64,000 bases of DNA from contig NZ_JADEXG010000001.1 in NCBI RefSeq assembly GCF_015207255.1, positions 1-64,000 of the forward strand. Reading direction: 5' to 3'. Position numbers and translations under genes: made by a program. Every line of letters starts with the position of its first letter. Position 1 is the stretch's first letter. Positions 1 through 9,018 of the stretch are shown here, in pieces. The notes below the pieces were generated by a model. It saw nothing but the letters and a program-made list of their open reading frames with translations, was not told where the DNA came from and ran no database searches. The DNA is from Vasconcelosia minhoensis LEGE 07310 (GTDB lineage: Bacteria > Cyanobacteriota > Cyanobacteriia > Phormidesmidales > Phormidesmidaceae).

Positions 1-54
1 GCTGCGGCTGAGTCTGCGCCGGTTGCCCTGACGGCTCCTGCTATCAACGCCTAG
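1..54 (+). CDS. psbA: Photosystem II protein D1, C-terminal end (partial)
   Basis: Only the last 17 codons are in the window; they read AAAESAPVALTAPAINA and then TAG. This matches the C-terminal extension of cyanobacterial precursor D1, which the CtpA protease removes after Ala344 so that the manganese cluster can assemble. If the protein has the usual 360 residues, the first codon in the window is Ala344 itself, at the cleavage point. D1 is the reaction-centre core subunit of photosystem II in the thylakoid membrane. The rest of the gene lies upstream of the window, so nothing can be said about which D1 isoform it is. A rho-independent terminator follows 43 bases after the stop. Confidence 0.85.
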   Translation, partial: AAAESAPVALTAPAINA

Positions 55-97
55 GCTTAGCGTGGGCCTCGCCGCGAGGTCTGAATAAGTGAAGGCG

Positions 98-128
98 AAA
101 AGCTCTTCCCGCCTGGGGAGGGCTTTTT
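98..128 (+). terminator. Rho-independent terminator after psbA
   Basis: A G/C-rich stem (98-110 with 115-128, two G-U pairs, loop GCCT) ends in a run of five T. It lies 43 bases after the psbA stop and points the same way, so it should end the psbA transcript. Confidence 0.8.
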
Positions 129-264
129 GTTTGGGGGGTGCGATCGCGCGTTCTGATTTTGATGGGGACGCGATCGCTCACTGCAATGGGGATGGCTTCC
201 CCGTTGTCGCCAAGCACAACGTAGGTAGAGCTGATACTGAATGGATCAATCGTGCCGTTAGTCA

Positions 265-603
265 TTAGCCTGATTCCAGATTTTTCGACTTAAACCTGAT
301 AAAGCTGTATCAGGTTTCCGCAAGTATCATCCAAAACGGCAGTGGCTACCTCACTGGCTGTTGTGTCGTCACTAGCATCCCCATAGCGGCAACACAAACC
401 ACTCGAAGCTGGTCTTTGGGCTGAAGGCGAGATATAAATTTATACAACAATTTGCTCCAGTCGCTGATATGGCTCCATAATGAAACCAGCTGATGTTTTT
501 CTCTTCAGCTTGGTTTTGCCATTCCATTGCCGCTTGGGAACTGGAGTTTTTTTGCAATCTTGCAAGATTTACTTTATGCTTTTCAGCCTAGAAAGGTAGC
601 GCA
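265..603. other. Intergenic region with a 10-bp perfect hairpin
   Basis: No convincing gene is seen between the psbA terminator region and the next gene. It holds one perfect inverted repeat, 292-301 with 308-317 (10-bp stem, 6-base loop). No T-run follows on the plus strand, so it may be a weak minus-strand terminator or a structural element. The rest should contain the promoter of the gene that starts at 604, but no clear boxes stand out. Confidence 0.4.
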
Positions 604-1680
604 ATGATGGATCCTAAAGTCTTTGACCAACTGTCTTTGACGACACTTGCAACCCTAAAGGGAGCCAGTCCTAGGCAAGTGACGAGCCTTTTTTTGTCGT
701 GGCTGACCGAAGTCGCCAGACCAGACAGAGTTAATTACGCCGTCGCCGGCTTAGTACAGGTCGGAATCGAAGTCCGGGGATTGGACAAAGCGGTCTTTGA
801 ATGGTGCCAGGAAGACCCGGAACAGAGGCTTGAGTCCGCAGCCAGCTTCGCAGGGGAGTACTGGGCGTCTCAAAAAGAGGTCTTTCCTCCCCTTGCCGAA
901 CAGATTATCGCGCGACTCGAGAAACCTTCCCCACGGCTCCAAAGTGATGAGTTTGAATGTTTGAAGGCGGCGATTTCGCTTTATCGGCTTAACCCTGAAT
1001 TCCGACCTGGATTTCAAAGCGAGAACCTAAAAAGGTTGCTAGAAAGCTACGAACGAGAACTCCGGGCGATTGGGAACCAACTTGGGCTACTGAAGTGGCT
1101 ACAGATTGTGCTGGGCGAAGCAGAGGCGCAACCTCCTGTGACTACTCTTGAAATGACTTCGCAAATGTTTGACCACCTCTACGATAAAGACCTGCCGCAA
1201 TTAAGGAGAGCTGACCCAGAGCAGGTTAAGCAGCTGTTTTTATTGTGGCTGACCGACCTGGCTCACAAGCGGAGACAAAGTGATAATGCCTTCTTCACCG
1301 GCTGCGCCTTAGGAAATAGTGGGATCTCAGGATTAGACGAGGCGGTTTATCAGTGGCTTCTGGAAGATCTAGATTGCAGACTGATTTACGCGGCTGACTT
1401 TGCTAGGGGCTATTGGGGTTTTCAAGAAGACGTGTTTCCTCCCCTTGGCGCAGTGATCATCGCCCGACTCGGACCCGATAAGCTGGACGAAAGTGATGAA
1501 GAGATGTCTTGTTTGGAAGCGGCAATGGTGCTTTATCGAAAGCCTCTGTTTCGCGGCGAAAGACTCAAATCGTGGCTTCACTATTATGAGCTAATCTATG
1601 ATTACTCAGATCGACAACCGGGGTTGGTAGCCGCTATACGTAGAGTGCTTTACGAAGATCGAGATGCCAATGACTGCTGA
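604..1680 (+). CDS. Hypothetical protein with two internal repeats
   Basis: This 358-residue protein is not a family I recognise. It is built from two copies of a unit of about 150 residues (roughly residues 7-165 and 187-350). Both copies start with a Phe-Asp-x-Leu segment, then carry xxLFLxWLT, a GLDxAVxxW motif, FAxxYW, xFPPLxxxIIARL and an L-x-A-A-x-x-x-Y-R segment. There is no signal peptide or membrane segment, so it is probably cytosolic and alpha-helical. The start at 604 lies 6 bases after an AAAGG-like purine stretch; an ATG three bases later (607) is equally possible. It stands alone, with decayed genes downstream. The repeat copies have diverged clearly at DNA level, so the duplication is old. 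Function unknown. Confidence 0.7.
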   Translation: MMDPKVFDQLSLTTLATLKGASPRQVTSLFLSWLTEVARPDRVNYAVAGLVQVGIEVRGLDKAVFEWCQEDPEQRLESAASFAGEYWASQKEVFPPLAEQIIARLEKPSPRLQSDEFECLKAAISLYRLNPEFRPGFQSENLKRLLESYERELRAIGNQLGLLKWLQIVLGEAEAQPPVTTLEMTSQMFDHLYDKDLPQLRRADPEQVKQLFLLWLTDLAHKRRQSDNAFFTGCALGNSGISGLDEAVYQWLLEDLDCRLIYAADFARGYWGFQEDVFPPLGAVIIARLGPDKLDESDEEMSCLEAAMVLYRKPLFRGERLKSWLHYYELIYDYSDRQPGLVAAIRRVLYEDRDANDC

Positions 1681-1838
1681 CACCCGCTAGGCTCAAGCAG
1701 GCCAAAGCTGCTTCACCTTTAGACCCTCGGGCGTCGATAAGACACACCTAGAGAGGTATTATTTTGTGCTATGCTCTAGCAGAATTTCCTGTGAAGCTGA
1801 TCCAGTCCCGTCCCTGACTGCTGGTCGCAGGGGTATGG

Positions 1839-2051
1839 GTGGGGTTTACTTCGTCCCAATTTGCACAAGCGATCGCAGCTCAGTTATTCGTCAGCCTTGC
1901 AGTGGACAAATGGCAGGCTCGTAATATCTACAGCAAGCTAGGGGTGAATGACCGCACCCAAGCGACCGTCAAAGCGACCGTCAAAGCCACTGTCAAAGGT
2001 AGAGAGCTGACCCTCTTGCCGTCTAATACAGCTCTTAGAAATCAACCCTAA
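1839..2051 (+). pseudogene. LuxR/NarL-type helix-turn-helix fragment
   Basis: Residues about 10-60 match the C-terminal DNA-binding domain of LuxR-type regulators: IAAQLFVS, then K-W-x-A-R-N-I-Y-S-K-L-G-V-N-D-R-T-Q-A. This is the recognition-helix region seen in cyanobacterial response regulators and MalT-like proteins. The receiver or sensor part that should precede it is absent, and so is the start of the HTH (the L-T-x-R-E motif). A 12-bp unit repeats three times at 1962-1997 and adds TVKATVKATVK. The frame is open but the gene is only a remnant; expression is doubtful. Confidence 0.6.
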
Positions 2052-2099
2052 TGCCCCTCGATTCAGTAAAATAGACCCATCAACCGTAAGGCAGCACCC

Positions 2100-2777
2100 A
2101 TGGTTCAAACGCCTCCCATCCCCCAGGTTTTGTATCCAGACTCCGACGGTAAACCCATGGCTGACAATACCGTCCAGTATCGTTGGATTGTCCGTCTGGT
2201 AACTAATCTCAAGCAGCTCTTAAAAGATCAAACTGCTTTTTCTCGCAGGGGATTTGCTCTGGTACACCGTCAAAGTTGAGGTTCCATCTGTGCCTGCGCA
2301 AGCGCCAGATGTGATGGTCGTGCTAGGGCGTCCGTATGGGGACCGTGGCAGCTATAAACAATGGGAGGAAGCCGACATTGCCCCGCAGGTTGTTTTTGAG
2401 ATTCTTTCACCTAGCAATAGTGCCAGAGAAACGCTAGCAAAGCAGGCATTCTATCGGCAGTACGGGGTTCTAGAGATGTTCTTTTATGACCCAGACTCCC
2501 ATGATTTCTGGGGATATGTGCGTGACCGTCAGACGCAAGGTTTTTCCCTGATTACCCCGCTTAACTTCCCGTGGGTTTCGCCGATATTAAACATTCGGTT
2601 TGAACTGTTCGAGAATGACCTAATGGTGCTTCATCCCAATGGCGAACGATTTAAAGAACCCGGAGACTAAATTGAGGAGCGCAACCAGACCCAGCAGGAG
2701 CGTACCAGGTACAGCACGAACGCGATCGCGCCTATGCCAGGCTTCGCGAACTGGGGATTGATCCCAGTCAGCTTTAA
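2100..2777 (+). pseudogene. Uma2 family endonuclease (DUF820), frameshifted
   Basis: The reading starts at ATG 2100 (MVQTPPIPQV...) and shifts at a T5 run (2237-2241). Removing one T joins the first part to FLAGDLLWYTVKVE and the long second part (2254-2670), giving the usual Uma2 order: QAPDVMVVxGRPxGDRGSY, then APQVVFEILSPSN, then a conserved Lys and Tyr, then YDPD. Family knowledge: a PD-(D/E)XK-like nuclease fold of about 190 residues that is very common and multi-copy in cyanobacteria; its role is unclear. A TAA (2668) interrupts the tail, and a second frame change is needed to reach the typical end RLRELGIDPSQL at 2777. With at least three lesions it is most likely a pseudogene. Confidence 0.8.
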
Positions 2778-2933
2778 GCGATTTACTTGATGCTCATTCA
2801 CTTTATCCACTATTATTGGAGGGCGAACCCTGATCTCAGTTTCTTCATTTAGCGACGGACTGTTTCCAGCTCTGACCTCAGATTTGGCCTCAGATTTGGG
2901 AACTCTGGAAGCTGAAATCAGAGCAAGTTCGCC

Positions 2934-3284
2934 ATGCTGAAACGCCTCCGAGCATTCTTTTCTTTTAGACCAGACCGGCTGGTTATCCGTAGCAAAGGCC
3001 AGCAAACCTGCGGCGTTTCCAGGGCGCAAATTCGAGCAGTGATCGAATGGCTGGGCTTGCGAGCCACGGATTATGGCGCCATGGCACATCTGATTTGGGA
3101 CAACCCGGAGATTGCGATCGCGGATTTGGACGCCAGGGTTAAAGATGGTCTACAACGCAAGCAGCCGATTTTCCTCTATCGCTGCGGCGATCGCCCGTCA
3201 GTGACTCCACCGGCAGGCTACGACTGGCGGCTTGTACCGGAGTATCCCAGCCTGCGATTGTATCGGCTGGAGAAGGATGAGTGA
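2934..3284 (+). CDS. Small hypothetical protein (116 aa)
   Basis: A basic-to-neutral protein of 116 residues that I cannot place in a family. It starts MLKRLRAFFSF and ends with an aromatic, proline-rich segment (FLYRCGDRPS, then YDWRLVPEYPSLRLYRLEK). No signal peptide or membrane helix is obvious. It lies 47 bases upstream of ppsA on the same strand and could share its transcript. Codon use resembles that of its neighbours and no other frame in the stretch looks coding, so it is probably real. Confidence 0.6.
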   Translation: MLKRLRAFFSFRPDRLVIRSKGQQTCGVSRAQIRAVIEWLGLRATDYGAMAHLIWDNPEIAIADLDARVKDGLQRKQPIFLYRCGDRPSVTPPAGYDWRLVPEYPSLRLYRLEKDE

Positions 3285-3331
3285 TAGATGAGATCGCGCT
3301 AACCTGTTACTGCAGCAGAGGATGACTTGGG

Positions 3332-5716
3332 ATGGATAGTAATGCTGACTATGTGATCTGGCTGGACAGACTCACCCATCGGGATGTGGAGCGCGTCGGC
3401 GGTAAAAATGCTTCGCTGGGAGAGCTGACGACGGCCCTCCAGCAGGAAGGTGTGCGGGTACCTGAGGGGTTTGCGACCACGGCCAGCGCCTATCGGGCCT
3501 TTATTGAGACCAATCAGCTGGCGGCAGAGATCCAGGCTCAGATGTCTGCGCTGGAACAGGGCAAACAGTCGCTAGAAGCCACGGGTAAGGCGATTCGCCG
3601 ACTGATCAAGACAGCGGACTTCTCAGAGGAGCTATCTAACGCCATTCGGCAGGCCTATCGCGAGCTGAGCCAGCGCTACGGTCGGGATGAGGTAGACGTA
3701 GCGGTGCGCAGCAGCGCCACGGCGGAAGATTTGCCAGACGCTAGCTTTGCCGGTCAGCAGGAGACCTTTCTCAACATCAGCGGCGAGGCCGAGCTGTTGG
3801 AAGCCTGCCGCAAGTGCTTTGCCTCCCTGTTTACCAATCGGGCCATCAGCTACCGGCAGGAAAAGGGCTTTGACCACAGGGCGATCGCGCTTTCAGTCGG
3901 CGTGCAAAAAATGGTGCGGTCTGACCGGGCCTGTGCCGGGGTGATGTTTTCCATCGATACCGAGACCGGCTTCCCCGATGCGGTGCTGCTCACCGGGGCC
4001 TGGGGGCTGGGTGAAACCGTTGTCCAGGGCAGCGTCACGCCGGACCAGTTCACCATCTTTAAGCCGCTGCTCCAGTCGGGGCAGTTTCGGCCAATCATCG
4101 AGAAAAAGAAAGGCTCGAAAGCCAAAAAGATGGTCTACTCCAGTGAGGGCACCAAGACGACCGTGGCGACCATCGGCACCAGCGGCAAAGAGCGCCAGGC
4201 GTTTGTGCTGGACGACGATGAGATTTTGCAGCTGGCCCGCTGGGCGGTGCTGATTGAGCGCCACTACGGCGGCCCGATGGATATGGAATGGGCTAAAGAT
4301 GGCGATAGCGGCGAGCTGTTTATCGTCCAGGCCCGGCCGGAGACGGTGCAGTCGCAGCAGTCCGGCGGTCTGTTAAAAACCTATAAGCTGAAGGAATCGG
4401 GGCCACTGCTGCTGACCGGGTTGAGCATTGGCAGCGCGATCGCGGTTGGGAAAGTCTGCCGGGTGCTCCATCCCAAAGACATCGATAAAGTGGAAGCGGG
4501 CAGCATTTTAGTCACCGAGATGACCGACCCCGACTGGGTGCCGGTGATGAAGAAAGTCGCAGGCATTGTCACTGACTACGGCGGTCGCACCTGTCACGCC
4601 GCCATTGTTAGCCGCGAGCTGGGCATTCCCGCTGTCGTCGGCACCGGCGACGCCACCCGGCGGCTGTCCTCTGGGCAAGAGGTGACCCTCTCCTGTGCTG
4701 AAGGCGACCAGGGCCAGCTCTATGCAGGCCGACTGGACTTTGAGTCGATTGACGTCGATCTCAACGATATTCCTGAAACCCGCACCCAGATTATGATGAA
4801 TATCGCCAGCCCGGCGGCGGCCTTTAACGGGTGGCAGCTCCCGGCTAAGGGGATTGGCCTGGCCCGGATGGAGTTTATTATCAATAATCTGATCAAAATT
4901 CACCCAATGGCCCTGGTCCACTATGACGAGCTAGAAGATCGCGACGCCTGGCAGACGATTCGCGACATGACCCAGGGCTATGACGATAAATGTGAGTACT
5001 TTATCGACCGGCTCTCCCAGGGGATTGGCAAAATCGCCGCGTCCCAATTTCCCCATCCGGTGATCGTGCGGCTCAGTGACTTCAAAACCAATGAATATGC
5101 CGACCTGATTGGCGGCCACGCCTTTGAGCCGAAGGAATCTAACCCAATGCTGGGCTTTCGCGGCGCGGCCCGCTACTACAGCGATCGCTATCGGGCCGGG
5201 TTTGCGCTGGAATGCCAGGCCCTGAAGCGGGTACGAGAGGAAATGGGCTTCGATAATATTGTCATCATGGTGCCCTTCTGCCGCCGCTTAGATGAAGCCG
5301 ACAAGGTGCTGAAGATTCTGGCTGAGCAGGGGTTAGAACGGGGTAAAAACAACCTACAGATCTACGTCATGTGTGAGATTCCAGCCAACGTATTGCTGGC
5401 AGACCAGTTCGCCGAACGCTTCGACGGCTTTTCCATCGGCAGCAACGACCTGACCCAGCTGATCTTGGGCGTTGACCGCGATTCGGCGGAGCTGGCCGAC
5501 CTGTTTGATGAACAGGATGAGGCGGTGAAGACCGCAATTCGGCAGGTGATTGAAAAGGCCCACGCCGCCGGGCGCAAGGTAGGCATCTGCGGCCAGGCCC
5601 CTAGCGACTATCCCGAGTTTGCTCAGTTCTTGGTGGAAGCGGGCATCGACTCAATCTCACTCAATCCGGACAGCGTCGTCCAGGTGAAGCGGCGAGTCGC
5701 CGAGCAGGAAGGCTAG
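3332..5716 (+). CDS. ppsA: Phosphoenolpyruvate synthase
   Basis: Converts pyruvate and ATP to phosphoenolpyruvate, AMP and phosphate (EC 2.7.9.2), for gluconeogenesis. At 794 residues it is the usual length and keeps all three domains. The N-terminal ATP-grasp domain starts at GGKNASLGEL and includes VAVRSSATAEDLPDASFAGQ. The swivelling phosphohistidine domain has GGRTCHAAIVSRELGIPAV, with the catalytic His at residue 422. The C-terminal TIM barrel binds pyruvate/PEP, with GSNDLTQLILGVDRDS and a catalytic-Cys region KVGICGQAPSD. A strong inverted repeat lies just downstream. Another protein in the window (35089-38064) reuses the first two domains without the barrel. Confidence 0.95.
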   Translation: MDSNADYVIWLDRLTHRDVERVGGKNASLGELTTALQQEGVRVPEGFATTASAYRAFIETNQLAAEIQAQMSALEQGKQSLEATGKAIRRLIKTADFSEELSNAIRQAYRELSQRYGRDEVDVAVRSSATAEDLPDASFAGQQETFLNISGEAELLEACRKCFASLFTNRAISYRQEKGFDHRAIALSVGVQKMVRSDRACAGVMFSIDTETGFPDAVLLTGAWGLGETVVQGSVTPDQFTIFKPLLQSGQFRPIIEKKKGSKAKKMVYSSEGTKTTVATIGTSGKERQAFVLDDDEILQLARWAVLIERHYGGPMDMEWAKDGDSGELFIVQARPETVQSQQSGGLLKTYKLKESGPLLLTGLSIGSAIAVGKVCRVLHPKDIDKVEAGSILVTEMTDPDWVPVMKKVAGIVTDYGGRTCHAAIVSRELGIPAVVGTGDATRRLSSGQEVTLSCAEGDQGQLYAGRLDFESIDVDLNDIPETRTQIMMNIASPAAAFNGWQLPAKGIGLARMEFIINNLIKIHPMALVHYDELEDRDAWQTIRDMTQGYDDKCEYFIDRLSQGIGKIAASQFPHPVIVRLSDFKTNEYADLIGGHAFEPKESNPMLGFRGAARYYSDRYRAGFALECQALKRVREEMGFDNIVIMVPFCRRLDEADKVLKILAEQGLERGKNNLQIYVMCEIPANVLLADQFAERFDGFSIGSNDLTQLILGVDRDSAELADLFDEQDEAVKTAIRQVIEKAHAAGRKVGICGQAPSDYPEFAQFLVEAGIDSISLNPDSVVQVKRRVAEQEG

Positions 5717-5771
5717 ACCAGCGCAATATCACTCGCCCTCATAGCCTGTCTGACAGGCTGCGTTTGTCTAC

Positions 5772-5809
5772 CCAAATTTAGCCCAAATCTATGTCTGGGC
5801 TAAATTTGG
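5772..5809 (+). terminator. Perfect 14-bp inverted repeat between convergent genes
   Basis: 5772-5785 pairs perfectly with 5796-5809 around a 10-base loop. It sits 55 bases after the ppsA stop and 19 bases before the end of the convergent DUF3500 gene, and the arm ends are A/T-rich. It probably works as a bidirectional terminator. A smaller hairpin (5743-5758) lies just before it. Confidence 0.6.
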
Positions 5810-5827
5810 ATATCTTGTATCAGACGG

Positions 5828-7180
5828 CTAAGGCGTTACCAACGAAGCATGATGCTGGCTTAAATGGTCCCCCAAGGAATCATGATCCCAGTCGCTCTCT
5901 AAATCCCGGAAAGAAGCATGTACGTGATTTGCTTCGACCTCGCTACTCACCACCCCAAAAGTATTGGACTGAAGGAGCTCAATCAAATAGCGGTCGCTTT
6001 GAACACGAATATAGAGTTCGCCATGCTCATCATCGCGATCGCCAAACCACCAGACGCGAGATTCAGCTAGTGACTGCTTTAAGGCTTCCTCATCCACTTC
6101 ATGATTGGGCTGTAGCTCCAAAAACTCATAGGCATAATCCCAAAGGAGCCTTTGCTGTATGGGACTCAGCTCAGCCACTGGGATGCCTGGCTTCTCACCT
6201 TCTAGGTAGCTGGCCGCATCTAAAGGAACATCGGCTCCACCTGCTAATACCACATCGGGTAGCCTTGACCAGGCCCCTTGTTCCATCGCTTGCGCGTCTA
6301 AAGCCTGCAAAAATGAACGGGCTAGCCAGGCTTCTCGATGGAGCATTTGCTGCCCTTCCTGGGCTTGCCACTGGCGATACTCTCCTTCCTCAGGCGATGG
6401 ACTTGCAGGCACGATCATTGGACTTGATCCAAAAAACATAGGCATTGCGCTAACCAGCGGCTGAGCCCCTTTGCCATCGAAAGTAAGATTGAAGCTGAGG
6501 TGATGTCCTTCAAATCGAATTCCCCATGGCTCGGCCAACAGGCGACTGTCAGCGGCGTCAGGTTCTCCAAAAATAGCGACGAAATACTCAGATCCATCGC
6601 GATAAGGGGGTGGGGTCCACTCGGGCACCAAAGGACTGCCGACGACCTGATATTTCTCAGGATTAGCCCGATGGGCATTTTCCATTTCTCCAATCAGCCC
6701 TTCGTTGTTCATCGTTTGAATAGCCCTTGAATACCCTGCGCTGCTGAGACTTTTCATTAACACATTGTTCAGCGCAATTTTTTGGATGGGGCTGAGTTGC
6801 GACATCCGTAGACCGACATAGTCGTCTTTGCACCGGGCGAGCACATAGCAAAAGCCTCGGGTTCGATAGGGATTGTCGAAGGACAAGGTAATCGCTGTCC
6901 GCTGCTCTTCGTCTAGCAAGGCCAAGAAGTCCTGGGTCGCTGCGACTACTTCTCGATAGCGAACTGATTCAATGGATTGAGATGATTGAGATAGTCCTGG
7001 ATCAAAAACATTGAGAGAATTTTGGAAATAGCTTTGAGTGTCTGTCTGATGGGAGTGACTTTGGTAATTTGACTCATTATGATGATTAAACCGGTCTGCA
7101 TAACGGATAGTTCCTACCGCTAAAAGCGAAACGGCTAAGTACAGAGATGTTTGTAAAGGCGAGAAAAGCGAGAATTTCAT
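5828..7180 (-). CDS. DUF3500 domain-containing protein
   Basis: A 450-residue protein of the DUF3500 family, whose function is unknown. Residues 10-25 form a hydrophobic segment, so it is anchored or exported. Family-like features are LDEEQRTAITLSFDNPYRTRG, the L-S-P-I-Q stretch, SEYFVAIFGEPD, and the core PWGIRFEGHHLSFNLTF with paired histidines. The C-terminal part has VWWFGDRDDEHGELYIRVQ and ends in a His/Asp-rich tail that could bind metal. The gene stands alone, convergent with ppsA. The start at 7180 gives a good N-terminal membrane segment. Confidence 0.8.
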   Translation of the reverse strand: MKFSLFSPLQTSLYLAVSLLAVGTIRYADRFNHHNESNYQSHSHQTDTQSYFQNSLNVFDPGLSQSSQSIESVRYREVVAATQDFLALLDEEQRTAITLSFDNPYRTRGFCYVLARCKDDYVGLRMSQLSPIQKIALNNVLMKSLSSAGYSRAIQTMNNEGLIGEMENAHRANPEKYQVVGSPLVPEWTPPPYRDGSEYFVAIFGEPDAADSRLLAEPWGIRFEGHHLSFNLTFDGKGAQPLVSAMPMFFGSSPMIVPASPSPEEGEYRQWQAQEGQQMLHREAWLARSFLQALDAQAMEQGAWSRLPDVVLAGGADVPLDAASYLEGEKPGIPVAELSPIQQRLLWDYAYEFLELQPNHEVDEEALKQSLAESRVWWFGDRDDEHGELYIRVQSDRYLIELLQSNTFGVVSSEVEANHVHASFRDLESDWDHDSLGDHLSQHHASLVTP

Positions 7181-7683
7181 AGTTGAGGCTAACTTCCTGA
7201 TTTATTCAATGATTGAGTCATCAGCAAACTAATAGCGATAAATATGCATTGGTTTGCTGCTGGATTAAAAGCCCCCAGTATTGAGGGCTTGAGGGCACAC
7301 GTAGACAGACAACCTGTTTGACTTTCTTGAACCCATGATGTTGACCTACTTAAGCATGGCTACTTAAAACGCAATCTGAAATATCAAGTTTTCCCTTGCA
7401 ATTTCCAGGATTGCGGGGCTTGGGAAACGCACGCAGAGATACTCACTAATTGAGTCAATCTATCGATTAACCTTTGTTTCGTTTATAACAGTTTGCGCTT
7501 AATCTATGAGAAGAAAAACAAAAGTTAATCCGGCTTGTAGGCTGTCATTTAAGGAAACGAGCAGCCAGCTGAATACTTACAAGTATATACCTGAAATTGT
7601 GCGTCTCCAGCTGAGAAATTAAAGATCTAGATAAAGCAATAGTAATAATTACAGCATGGGTAGTTTGGCTCGGCAGAGAACAC
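7181..7683. other. 503-bp intergenic region without a gene
   Basis: A/T-rich spacer between the TRAP operon and the DUF3500 gene. It should hold the DUF3500 promoter; no clear -10/-35 pair was identified. The one structured element is the hairpin at 7269-7290, listed separately. No RNA gene was recognised. Confidence 0.4.
7269..7290 (-). terminator. Possible terminator of the TRAP operon
   Basis: Read on the minus strand, AAGCCC pairs with GGGCTT around a 10-base loop and is followed by TT and A/T-rich sequence. It is about 390 bases after the last TRAP gene and about 90 bases before the DUF3500 start, so it would separate the two units. Confidence 0.4.
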
Positions 7684-9018
7684 TTAATTGCTGAGCGATG
7701 GTAGGTAATTTACCAGCCCTGGAAAGGCGATAATCAACACCAGCACGATCAGCTGCAAAGCGATAAACGGCAGGACGCCCCGATAGATATTGCCCGTTGT
7801 GACTTCTGGCGGGGCTACCCCGCGTAGGTAAAACAGGGCAAAGCCAAAGGGCGGCGTTAGGAATGAGGTTTGCATATTGGCCCCCACAATTACGCCATAC
7901 CATACCAGGCCGCTGAGGCCATACAGCTGCTCGGCAATGGGCGCAAATAGGGGAACGACAATAAAGGCAATCTCAAAAAAGTCAATAAAAAATCCCAGCA
8001 GAAAAATGGTCAGCATGCTGACCAGCAGAAACCCAACCTGACCGCCCGGCAGCTGGGTGAGCGCATCAAAAATAAAGCGATCGCCCCTGAGCCCGCGAAA
8101 GACCAGGCTAAAGGCGGTCGAGCCGATCAGGATAAACGTGACCATGCTGGTGGTTCTCAGGGTACTGTCGCAGACCTCCCATAGCCCTCTCCAGCTCAGC
8201 TGACGGTTGATTAGCGCCAGCAGCAGCGCCCCCAGCGCTCCCAGCGCGCCTGCCTCAGTCGGCGTCGCGATGCCAAAAAAGATACTGCCCAGCACCAATA
8301 AAATCAGCACCAGCGGCGGTATCATCACCTGCACTACTTTGAGCAATAGGCTGCGCCCTTTGACCCGCAGCAGCTCCACCGGCAGCGGCGGCACCAGTTC
8401 GGGACGAATCACAGCAATGACCGCAACGTGGGCAATAAACGCCAGCGCCATCAGCAGTCCGGGAATCAGGGAGCCGATAAACAGATCGCCGACGGAAATT
8501 CCCAGCTGGTCGGCCAGCACAACCAGCACAATACTGGGCGGAATGATCTGCCCTAGCGTACCCGAGGCGGCAATCACGCCTGCCGACAGGTCCTTGCTAT
8601 AGCCGTAGCGCAGCATGGTGGGCAGCGAGATCAGGCCCATGGTGACGACGGTAGCGGCGACGACGCCGGTGGTGGCCGCTAGTAGGGCACCGACAACGAT
8701 AACCGCGATCGCGAGTCCGCCCCGCAGCCGACCAAACACCTGACCCATCGTCTCCAGCAGGTTTTCAGCAATGCCCGATTTCTCTAGCATCGCCCCCATA
8801 AAGATGAAGTAGGGAATGGCCAGCAGCGTGAAGTTGTTCATGATGCCGAAAATCCGCTGCGGCATCGCGGTGAGAAATACCGGGTCAAAAAGGTCCAGCG
8901 ATATGCCAATCAGGCCAAACAACACTGCAACGCCACCCAGGGAAAACGCCACCGGATAGCCCAGCGACAGCAGCAGCAGCGCCCCGACAAACATGCCCGG
9001 TCCGAGCCATTCGGCCAT
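7684..9018 (-). CDS. TRAP transporter large permease (DctM type)
   Basis: The 444-residue membrane protein that forms the sodium-driven channel of a tripartite (TRAP) transporter, in the cytoplasmic membrane. It has about 12 hydrophobic segments, family signatures such as PYFIFMGAMLEKSGIAENLL, and GTLGQIIPPSIVLVVLADQ. It is the last gene of a dctP-dctQ-dctM unit. Its ATG overlaps the stop of dctQ as TGATG, which suggests coupled translation. Cyanobacterial relatives include the Gtr glutamate transporter of Synechocystis and a pyruvate transporter of Anabaena; the substrate here cannot be fixed from this subunit. Confidence 0.9.
   Translation of the reverse strand: MAEWLGPGMFVGALLLLSLGYPVAFSLGGVAVLFGLIGISLDLFDPVFLTAMPQRIFGIMNNFTLLAIPYFIFMGAMLEKSGIAENLLETMGQVFGRLRGGLAIAVIVVGALLAATTGVVAATVVTMGLISLPTMLRYGYSKDLSAGVIAASGTLGQIIPPSIVLVVLADQLGISVGDLFIGSLIPGLLMALAFIAHVAVIAVIRPELVPPLPVELLRVKGRSLLLKVVQVMIPPLVLILLVLGSIFFGIATPTEAGALGALGALLLALINRQLSWRGLWEVCDSTLRTTSMVTFILIGSTAFSLVFRGLRGDRFIFDALTQLPGGQVGFLLVSMLTIFLLGFFIDFFEIAFIVVPLFAPIAEQLYGLSGLVWYGVIVGANMQTSFLTPPFGFALFYLRGVAPPEVTTGNIYRGVLPFIALQLIVLVLIIAFPGLVNYLPSLSN

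Noticed and set aside
44-265. 73-codon minus-strand frame across the psbA terminator
   Set aside because: The first 30 residues look protein-like but the rest is coded by HIP1 sites, the terminator and the psbA end; no family match, so at best a gene fragment.
372-557. 61-codon minus-strand frame upstream of the gene at 604
   Set aside because: No domain, no ribosome site, and it fills the promoter region of the next gene.
2667-3089. 140-codon minus-strand frame
   Set aside because: Antisense to the Uma2 tail and the start of the 116-aa gene; composition unlike a protein.
5791-6441. 216-codon plus-strand frame
   Set aside because: Mirror of the DUF3500 gene, rich in His/Arg/Pro as expected from an antisense frame.
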